Assembly (NCBI GenBank): GCA_947650285.1
Contig: CANTFL010001441.1
Location: 279,798 to 343,797, forward strand
Source: Hyaloperonospora brassicae
Lineage: Eukaryota; Oomycota; Peronosporomycetes; Peronosporales; Peronosporaceae
DNA: 64,000 nt
Direction: 5' to 3'
A program made the translations under genes and the position numbers. Shown here in pieces: positions 48,353-54,920 of this stretch (within the stretch, counting starts at the first letter, position 1; every line of letters starts with the position of its first letter). The notes beneath the pieces were generated by a model. That model ran no database searches, had not been told where the DNA came from, and saw only the letters and a program-made list of their open reading frames with translations.

Positions 48353-50908
48353 TTGGAACAAAGTTCCCAGGAAGTAACCGTGACGTTGAACGTCTTGGTT
48401 ACTGACGGATCAAGTGTAGGCGCTTATACGCTTGATCTGATTGTGCCTCCGAAGTTGACTTCGGAGATAAATCAGTTGCCAACGCTAGAACCGAAACGGT
48501 TCTTGCGTGATCTGCGTAGTGGCAAAGTCAAGCAGATCTGCATACTCGTCACAGAGGATGAGTATGTGGACGATATTCGGTCGGCGACAGTATTTGCTGA
48601 GAAAGAACGGGTTCTCAGCAGCTCATCGATGGACGAAAGTGTCCTCGATAAGAAGACTCGAATTAAGCGATACACGTCTCAATCCTGGGAGAAACTTCAG
48701 GCAAATCCTTTGTTCAAGGATTTGATCGAATTCAAGGACGTGTTCCCTGAATCCGTACCTCGCGAGTTGCCTAAGGACAAAGGCACTCGAAACGAGATCG
48801 AGCTCAGACCGGGCTCGAAGTACTGTGTCATGAAGCAGTGGCCACTGCCTCGTGAACAAGTACTAGCGATCGACAAGATCTTTGCCTATCGCTTAGCAGC
48901 AGGCCATTTGAGAGAATCAACATCCCATCACAGCTCTCCGACCTTCTGTGTGCGAAAGGCCACAGGAGGATGGCGGATAGTGCACGCATTCAACAAGTTG
49001 AATGCTGCAACGGTACCGGCTCAGACGCCGATACCGAGGAAGGACGTAATCATAGATGGTATGTCAAAGAGTACCATCTTTTCGTCCATGGATCTGATGG
49101 ATGGATTCTATCAGATCCTCATGCGTGAACGGGACATCCCGTTCACAGCAGTGAGTACCCCCAGCGGTATGTTGTGGGAGTGGCTAGTGATGCCACAGGG
49201 GATGAGCAATTCCCCTGCTACTTTCAACAGATGTGTCACAAATCTGTTGAGACCGGTGCGAGAATTCGCACCGAGTTACTTCGACGATGTGTTCGTCCAT
49301 AGCCGGGCTATGGACGGAAAGACGGACGTTGAAGTTCACAGAACTCACGTTCGTCAGGTTCTCCAACTTATGCGCAAGCATAAGTTGTACGCCAACCTCA
49401 AGAAGTGTATATTCGCGGCTAGCGAAATGCCACTTTTTGGGTGCACCGTGGGTAAACACGGCGTACGCCCTAATCCCGAAAAGATCAAGGCGATCACCGA
49501 CTGGCCAGTGCCAGTCGATGTCAAGGTACTAAGGAAGTTCCTTGGTCTAGCGGCGTACTTGCATAAGTACTCTCGCAACTACGCCGAGATGACGGTACAT
49601 ATTTCTTGGTTACTCAAGAAAAATGTCAAATGGTCATGGAACGCTGAGTGCCAGCGTTCCTTTGAAGGTATCAAGCGGAGCTTGATGCAATCGCCGATCT
49701 TGGCGATTGCAGATCAGGACAGACCATTTCATGTGGTCTGTGACGCCAGCGATTTTGCAATCGGCTGTGCGTTAATGCAGTTCGACGCAGATGGCGCGGA
49801 GCGCGTCATCTGTTATCAGTCGCGTCAGCTGCAAGCAGCTGAGCGTAATTACCCAGTGCATGACAAGAAACTCCTTGCCATGAAATACGCACTGGCTAAG
49901 TTTCGCGTCTATCTCTTGGGAGATAGACCGTTTGTTGTCTACACGGACCATGCGTCATTACGCACGGCCGTAAACAGCCCACACCTCTCGCAAAGAATGG
50001 CGAGGTGGCTGTCTTTCTTCGCGGAGTATAACTTCTCCGTGGAGTATAAACCGGGACGACTCAATGTCGTCGCGGATGCTCTTTCGCGCCGGCCCGATTT
50101 CGAGCCAGACGCACAATCCAACAGTGAGGATAAGCCCACTGTTGCGACACTGTCAGTCAGTGTCCCGTCGTCAAGTTTACTTGACGACGTACGAAAGGCG
50201 TACGCGGAAGATAAGGATCATCTGCGAATAATGGATCATCTGGTGCATCTATCCAGTAAATCATTAGAAGATTTACCGGCTTTATACCGATCCTCATCGG
50301 ATCGGTATAGTACACGCAACGAATTGCTGTACTATACAGCTGTTGCCGACGACACGCCTCGTGTCGTCGTACCCGCTCATCATGATTTGCGGTTGCGCAT
50401 CATATACGAGTGTCACGATGCCAAAACAAGCGGCCATCGTGGAAGGGAAAAGACTTACCTCACGGTAAGTCGTGACTTTTACTGGCCCCGCCAGTATCAA
50501 CTTGTACGCAAGTACATACGTGCTTGCGAGATTTGTCAACGGGTGAAGCCTAGTCCTTCATTCCGTGCGCCATTGCAGCCTCTGCCTGTTCCGACAGAGT
50601 GCTGGCAGTCCGTTTCAATGGACTTCGTCTTCGGGTTTCCCGAAGACGCTCACAAGAATAATGGTATTCTTGTGTTTGTAGACCGATTCAGCAAGATGGT
50701 CCATCTTGCTGCTGTCCCTGAGTCGATCAAGGCTCAAGGTTGTGCTCGTGTCTATTTCGACACGGTCTTTAGACTCCACGGGTTACCCCTTGAACTCGTA
50801 TCCGACCGTGACCCTCGGTTCACGGCGGAATTTTGGCAAACCGTGTTCCGTACTCTCGGAACACGATTGAAGATGTCCACTTCTGACCATATAGAAACAG
50901 ATATTTAG
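48353..50908 (+). CDS. Pol: reverse transcriptase, RNase H, integrase
   Basis: 851 codons. Reverse transcriptase spans about residues 150-400, with SYFDD (Tyr309-Asp312) as the catalytic motif and WLVMPQGMSNSPATF upstream. RNase H begins at CDASDFAIGCALM (Asp464) and includes YTDHASL. Integrase has an N-terminal HHCC zinc domain (HHDLRLRI ... CHDAKTSGHRG ... CEICQRVK) and a D,D-35-E core with Asp757 (MDFVFGF) and Asp818 (SDRDPRF). The catalytic Glu lies at 50,912, two codons after the TAG at 50,906-50,908 that ends the frame, so this copy lacks an intact integrase. The first codon is not a true start; the domain belongs to a Gag-Pol precursor. Family: Ty3/gypsy, chromovirus branch. Confidence 0.92.
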   Translation: MEQSSQEVTVTLNVLVTDGSSVGAYTLDLIVPPKLTSEINQLPTLEPKRFLRDLRSGKVKQICILVTEDEYVDDIRSATVFAEKERVLSSSSMDESVLDKKTRIKRYTSQSWEKLQANPLFKDLIEFKDVFPESVPRELPKDKGTRNEIELRPGSKYCVMKQWPLPREQVLAIDKIFAYRLAAGHLRESTSHHSSPTFCVRKATGGWRIVHAFNKLNAATVPAQTPIPRKDVIIDGMSKSTIFSSMDLMDGFYQILMRERDIPFTAVSTPSGMLWEWLVMPQGMSNSPATFNRCVTNLLRPVREFAPSYFDDVFVHSRAMDGKTDVEVHRTHVRQVLQLMRKHKLYANLKKCIFAASEMPLFGCTVGKHGVRPNPEKIKAITDWPVPVDVKVLRKFLGLAAYLHKYSRNYAEMTVHISWLLKKNVKWSWNAECQRSFEGIKRSLMQSPILAIADQDRPFHVVCDASDFAIGCALMQFDADGAERVICYQSRQLQAAERNYPVHDKKLLAMKYALAKFRVYLLGDRPFVVYTDHASLRTAVNSPHLSQRMARWLSFFAEYNFSVEYKPGRLNVVADALSRRPDFEPDAQSNSEDKPTVATLSVSVPSSSLLDDVRKAYAEDKDHLRIMDHLVHLSSKSLEDLPALYRSSSDRYSTRNELLYYTAVADDTPRVVVPAHHDLRLRIIYECHDAKTSGHRGREKTYLTVSRDFYWPRQYQLVRKYIRACEICQRVKPSPSFRAPLQPLPVPTECWQSVSMDFVFGFPEDAHKNNGILVFVDRFSKMVHLAAVPESIKAQGCARVYFDTVFRLHGLPLELVSDRDPRFTAEFWQTVFRTLGTRLKMSTSDHIETDI

Positions 50909-51211
50909 AAGGAACGTGCGAACCGTGTCCTCGAAGAGATTCTTCGAGGATATGTCCACTCGTTTTCGAGTTGGAGCGAATATCTACCCATGGTGGAATT
51001 CGCCATCAATAATTCGGTGCATGCTTCAACACAGCACACACCGTTTTACGTGAATGGCCTACGCCATCCACGAGTGCCCACCCTTATAGAGTGTAACTCT
51101 TGGATAAGGGGGGAGGGACTCACTCGAGCAAAAACCGTTTTGGCTCTTGCTCATCACGTGTCGACGCAAACGTCGTCACGTATGATGCCGATGTCGATCA
51201 AGTCGACATAG
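50909..51211 (+). pseudogene. Integrase C-terminal part after the stop
   Basis: In the same frame as pol, KERANRVLEEILRGYVHSF follows the stop directly and carries the catalytic Glu; MVEFAINNSVHASTQHTPF is the next typical gypsy integrase motif. The frame ends at 51,211 after a shift near 51,110. Confidence 0.8.
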
Positions 51212-52263
51212 ATGAAGAAGATCATCTCAATAATAGCGAAGACGCTATTATTAATTTGGATGATGATGACGATGCTGGTATAATCATCATAGCCAACGAT
51301 TATGTCAGCGAGGAAGAAGACAACCTCGCTGAAGAAGAGAGCAATCTCTTAGCAGTGCGCACGAAGCGCACTGCCAGACAAAACAAAGAGTCAGCAGAGA
51401 ACTTCCTGCCGACTCGACAAGCGGTAGTCCGTTTCGTTCAGGACTCCATCGCAAATGCGGTGGACCGTCAGAAACGGAACGCAGACAAGAATGGAAGAGC
51501 AAATGTTCTTTCATTTAAGGTTAACGACCTAGTACTACTGTCAACGGTAAACCTACCTGGACATGCAGTCACTAGTGTCGGCAGTAGCAAACTACTGCCG
51601 AAATACATTGGGCCATTTCGAGTGTTGCATCGCAAGGGCAATGCATACACACTCGAATTGCCACGTAGGATGCGCACGCATCCTACGTTTTACGTGGGGA
51701 GGCTTAGGTCGTACTGTCAGTACGAGCCTTCTTCTTCCGATGAAGATAGCCCCCACGTTCAAGAACATCCATCAAGTTCTTGCGTTCGCGCTCCAGACGA
51801 TCCGTCTGGTCGCGCAGATATGATACCTCGGTATTCAACCGAGATATCTCCCCGCGAGCTGTCGCCAACTCGCCGAATAGGGAGCGGACATCCCGCTCGA
51901 CCTGAAGCTGCGCCGTGGCATAATCGGCGCGATCCCTCGCCCGATCAGCCTCGTGACCCTTGCGGTTCTTCCGCACGGTATCGGGCAAAGCGTAGCGCCG
52001 ATCACGCTCGTGCTTCAAGTCATCGCGCAATTCATCGATTGCGCGATCCATCTCGTAAGGGTCGAGATGGTGAGCAGAATCATCTGGAGGAGGTCTTTCC
52101 TCCTCCACCACATCCTTTGGTGGATGCTCACGGTGATCAACGCTTTCTAGTGGAGCGTATCTTGAATCACCGTGACGATTCAGGATCAAGGACGAGCTAC
52201 CTCGTCCAGTGGCGAGGGTATCCCCCTCTTGGAACAGCTGGGAGCCCCGCTCTCAGCTGTTGA
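51100..52263 (+). CDS. Integrase tail, acidic linker and chromodomain
   Basis: 387 codons in a frame different from the reverse transcriptase frame. It contains an acidic run (residues about 40-80, many Asp/Glu), then DRQKRNADKNGRAN and the GPFRVLHRKGNAYTLELP motif of the GPY/F-type integrase end, an Arg/Pro/Ser-rich linker of about 120 residues, and a chromodomain (FLVERILNHRDDSG ... YLVQWRGYP). The chromodomain is cut by a missing base near 52,222: in the neighbouring frame SWNSWEPRSQLL continues it to a natural stop at 52,330-52,332. Chromodomains direct integration to histone-marked chromatin. The linker is antisense to a coiled-coil frame on the other strand. Confidence 0.85.
   Translation: MDKGGGTHSSKNRFGSCSSRVDANVVTYDADVDQVDIDEEDHLNNSEDAIINLDDDDDAGIIIIANDYVSEEEDNLAEEESNLLAVRTKRTARQNKESAENFLPTRQAVVRFVQDSIANAVDRQKRNADKNGRANVLSFKVNDLVLLSTVNLPGHAVTSVGSSKLLPKYIGPFRVLHRKGNAYTLELPRRMRTHPTFYVGRLRSYCQYEPSSSDEDSPHVQEHPSSSCVRAPDDPSGRADMIPRYSTEISPRELSPTRRIGSGHPARPEAAPWHNRRDPSPDQPRDPCGSSARYRAKRSADHARASSHRAIHRLRDPSRKGRDGEQNHLEEVFPPPPHPLVDAHGDQRFLVERILNHRDDSGSRTSYLVQWRGYPPLGTAGSPALSC
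51704..52189 (-). CDS. Antisense coiled-coil segment
   Basis: 161 codons on the minus strand, opposite the linker before the chromodomain. Residues about 45-145 are strongly Glu/Arg/Leu-rich with coiled-coil character (ERDRRYAL, ATARGEISRLNTEVSYLRD, DRLERERKNLMDVLERGG); the C-terminus is basic (HRKKKARTDS). Its TTG codon overlaps the stop of the upstream antisense frame by the bases TTGA. A single missing base near 52,222 accounts for the frame difference, so it is best seen as the C-terminal part of the antisense protein and not as an independent gene. Confidence 0.5.
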   Translation of the reverse strand: MILNRHGDSRYAPLESVDHREHPPKDVVEEERPPPDDSAHHLDPYEMDRAIDELRDDLKHERDRRYALPDTVRKNRKGHEADRARDRADYATAQLQVERDVRSLFGELATARGEISRLNTEVSYLRDQTDRLERERKNLMDVLERGGYLHRKKKARTDSTT

Positions 52264-53310
52264 TGGATGTTGAAGGTCTCGTCCGCCAGTATGACGAGAC
52301 CCATCCGATGAGTCCTGTGGCCCATCGATAAACACGCGCCCTAGGCGCTTGTAGACGGATTGCAAGTTTGCCATCGCGTCACGCATCTCCTCCGAGATGT
52401 ATGCCCTTCCCCAGGGCGAATTTAGGGAGTACACATCCCTATGTGCACGCTGCGAGTTGTCAACACAACTCGCACAAGGGTCTCCCCATGTGAGGCAAGG
52501 AATGTCTGCCTCACTCGATAAACAATGCAACCGGTACCTAGCACCGGTTGGCGTTCGCCGTTCGAACCTGAGGCGTGTTGCCTCAAGTTTCTTGAGCCAC
52601 CCTTCTCGTCCAAAATTCTTTACGTTTTGGACGAACGCGTTCCACGCAGCCAAAAGCGAGGCTTTGTCACGCTTTTGGTTGCTGTTGTACCATCGATGTC
52701 TAAGAAAGACATCGAGATAAAAATCTTCTTCAGCGCGAAAGTTCTTCGCGCTGGGACTCAAGCCGTGAAGCTCGGTTGCATCGAATAAGGGTATTCGATG
52801 GTGTTGGCCTGTCTCGTGAGACAGGCTATTGATGAGTTGTTCGGGCAAACGCCACGGCTTTAACTCATCACGCTTCACAGTGGTACCCTTGTCGGTACCA
52901 CGGCTCCCAGATTGACGACGGCTCGCGCCATCGTCAATACGATCGTGCGAAGAGGCACGAGCCGGCGGTGGTAAGGAATAATATTCCTCACCACCCTGAT
53001 CATCGTCATCACTGCCGAACAGACTGTGATGCAAATCACGAGTCCGTTCGTTCGGCAGTGGCCTTGGCGAATAATGAGGCGTCGCCGGTGAGCGAGACGC
53101 CTCTGGAGCATTGCCCGAGTCAGACACGTCTGACTCGCCAGAGTAGATGACCTCTACATCAGGGTCATCGTGCGCACCCGGTGTGATACCGCGTGCACCT
53201 GCAGCACCTGTTGCTGCAGGCGAAGAAGGGGCGGCATACGACGAAGCGTCTGCCGCAGAGGCTTGCACAGCACCAGGCTGTGTGGGTCTTGAGTCACCTC
53301 GCATAGACAT
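52186..53310 (-). CDS. Antisense ORF of the gypsy element, unknown function
   Basis: 374 codons from an ATG at 53,310, entirely opposite to the sense genes and lying between the chromodomain and the 3' LTR. Residues 1-47 are Ala/Ser/Gly-rich. Residues 49-66 (DDPDVEVIYSGESDVSDS) look like a SUMO-interaction motif, with the hydrophobic core VEVI at 52-55 beside acidic and Ser residues. An acidic GSDDDDQGGEE run follows near residue 100. A helical, Trp- and Arg-rich region at about 175-235 (EDFYLDVFLRHRWYNSNQK ... KKLEATRLRFERR) may be a folded domain. The same ORF is present in the second copy at 63,661 with mostly silent differences, which argues for translation. An initiator-like TCACTTT lies about 35 bp upstream of the ATG on the minus strand in both copies. 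No family is recognised. Confidence 0.7.
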   Translation of the reverse strand: MSMRGDSRPTQPGAVQASAADASSYAAPSSPAATGAAGARGITPGAHDDPDVEVIYSGESDVSDSGNAPEASRSPATPHYSPRPLPNERTRDLHHSLFGSDDDDQGGEEYYSLPPPARASSHDRIDDGASRRQSGSRGTDKGTTVKRDELKPWRLPEQLINSLSHETGQHHRIPLFDATELHGLSPSAKNFRAEEDFYLDVFLRHRWYNSNQKRDKASLLAAWNAFVQNVKNFGREGWLKKLEATRLRFERRTPTGARYRLHCLSSEADIPCLTWGDPCASCVDNSQRAHRDVYSLNSPWGRAYISEEMRDAMANLQSVYKRLGRVFIDGPQDSSDGSRHTGGRDLQHPSTAESGAPSCSKRGIPSPLDEVARP

Positions 53311-53428
53311 GTTAACTATGCGAGGTCAAGCAGAAAGTGAATGGAACGGACCCAAAAAGTGCCCCCTGTCCCAATGGTGGCCAACGGGTGGCCTCCATGT
53401 TTTCGATAGTCACACGGTGACTATCAGT

Positions 53429-53440
53429 TAAGGGGGGTGA
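53429..53440 (+). other. Polypurine tract
   Basis: TAAGGGGGGTGA directly precedes the 3' LTR. The same tract (AAGGGGGGTGA) precedes the 3' LTR remnant at 38,430 and, inverted, follows the LTR at 63,530. It primes plus-strand DNA synthesis. Confidence 0.85.
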
Positions 53441-53831
53441 TGTAACGGGGCAGCCCGTTACATGAAATTGTCACTTTAAGGAAAGTGACAATAAAGAATA
53501 TAAAGATGGATATTCTTTAAAACAATATCACCAAAGTGGTGATATTGAAGGGTCGACCAAAGGGTCTGTTCATTGGTTGATATCGTGATGATATCAACCC
53601 ACCAATCGCCGCAAGACGCGCGCAATGAGTGGTGACGAGACGTCACCATACATGCAGTTATATTAGTATAATTGAATTAAGTCAAACGAAGAGACAGTAG
53701 TTTAGAGACTTAATTTATTAATATAACAGTTCTACTTTTACCCTACCTACGCTTCCTCGCTTGCCACGTGTACGTCTGTCGGGGAACTCAAAACCCTTGC
53801 GTTAAGTTACGCAAGGGTGTGCCCCGTTACA
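53441..53831 (+). repeat. 3' LTR (391 bp)
   Basis: It starts TGTAACGGGG and ends CCCCGTTACA, so the LTR termini are inverted repeats of each other. Perfect hairpins inside: 53441-53449/53454-53462, 53467-53477/53482-53492, 53492-53501/53510-53519, 53523-53532/53538-53547, 53575-53584/53590-53599 and 53793-53802/53809-53818. Confidence 0.95.
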
Positions 53832-53836
53832 CAACT
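53832..53836. other. Target-site duplication, right (CAACT)
   Basis: CAACT directly after the 3' LTR, identical to 45842-45846. Confidence 0.95.
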
Positions 53837-53934
53837 AGCCTAAATGATTGAACTGTTGAGACCTTTCTCCCTCCAATCACTTCAATTAATTTCTAGCTCA
53901 TGTTCTTGCTCTCCATCTTTACTGTCATCTTGCA

Positions 53935-54050
53935 CTTATATTTGCTCTTTTTCTTGTTCTTGGTCTTGTTCTTGGTCTTGGTCTTGGTCTTGGTATTGGT
54001 ATTGGTCTTGTTCTTGGTCTTGTTCTTGGTCTTGTTTTGCTCTTTGAAAT
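53935..54050. repeat. Imperfect (TTCTTGGTCTTG)n microsatellite
   Basis: A run of TTCTTG, GTCTTG and TATTGG hexamers. The plus-strand frame is a Ser/Trp/Tyr/Cys low-complexity peptide and is not treated as a gene. Confidence 0.9.
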
Positions 54051-54461
54051 AGTCTTGCTCTTCTTGTCCTTTCTTAATAAGTCAAGGATGGACACTCTGC
54101 CATAGATAATATGGCAGGTACCTCACAATCATGCAATACGCCAGAAGAGACTGATGGTATTCGGTGGCACTAGCAATTTCATTGCAACGGACTGATTGCG
54201 CCAATCTGTCAAACTTGTCAGGTAGCTTTAGTGAAAAACGCCGTTATTCTTACCAAAAATGTCCATCATGTGTAGCAGTACCATATTCAGAAGCGTCGTG
54301 AGTTACCGCAATAAGAAACCAAGAAATTGATACGCACCGCAATACCCATGTCAGCACACGAGACCTCAAGTTTGCGCTTGTATTCCGCAATACTTCTAGT
54401 CAGGTCATAGACGTAGAAAGGGCATCAATAATCGCCCAACACAATCAGTACAGAGCTGGTG
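54051..54461. other. Gene-free stretch
   Basis: Nothing recognisable; original flank of the gypsy insertion. Confidence 0.4.
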
Positions 54462-54640
54462 TAGTGTGGTGTGATTGTGAAATGTGCTGTGGTGGTGTAG
54501 TGTGGTGTGGAGGTGCAGTGAGGTGTGCTAGTTATGTGTACTGTAATGGTGGCAGTGTGGTGTGGCGGAAGTTGTTAAAAGTGTGGTGTGGTTGAGCTTG
54601 CTAAAAGTGTGGTGGAAAAATGAAAAAGTGTGGTGGATTA
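54462..54640 (+). repeat. GTGG-rich repeat, inverted partner of 44.6 kb
   Basis: Strongly strand-biased GTGGTG sequence. Its reverse complement matches 44,612-44,715 apart from about 70 extra bases. Confidence 0.75.
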
Positions 54641-54705
54641 AGCAATTTGGTACAGATATCATCATACTTTCTCGTCAATTGGTCCCGACTTAAGGATCAT
54701 ATACA

Positions 54706-54920
54706 ATCGTGTATGATGACGTCTACCAACAACCCATTGCGCGCGTCTAGCAGCGATTGGTGGGTTGATATCATCACGATATCAACCCATGAGTAGACCC
54801 TTCGGTCATCCCAACAACATCATCATGCTCTGTGATTTTGTTGGAAGAATATCCAACGTAATATTATTTATTGACATTTTATCCTCAATGACAATATCAT
54901 GTAACGGGCTGCCCGTTACA
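54706..54920 (-). repeat. Truncated LTR of the gypsy family
   Basis: It ends GTAACGGGCTGCCCGTTACA at 54,920, which on the minus strand is the LTR 5' end. It shares GATGACGTCTAC and GAGTAGACCCTTCGGTCATC with the solo LTR at 44.85 kb, so it belongs to that subfamily. The outer half of the LTR is missing. Confidence 0.8.

Larger units (their letters stand above)
45847..53831 (+). mobile_element. Structurally complete Ty3/gypsy chromoviral retrotransposon
   Basis: The element is 7,985 bp with 391-bp LTRs, flanked by a perfect 5-bp target-site duplication CAACT (45842-45846 and 53832-53836). Order: LTR, primer-binding site, gag, protease, reverse transcriptase, RNase H, integrase, acidic linker, chromodomain, then about 1.1 kb carrying a long ORF on the opposite strand, polypurine tract, LTR. 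The two LTRs differ by three substitutions and two single-base indels, so the insertion is recent. The sense coding region nevertheless has six in-frame stops (47,257, 47,275, 47,371, 48,050, 48,344, 50,906) and at least three frame changes (about 47,885, 51,110 and 52,222), so this copy is probably non-autonomous. The whole element is dense in short perfect hairpins, described in the findings. Confidence 0.95.
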
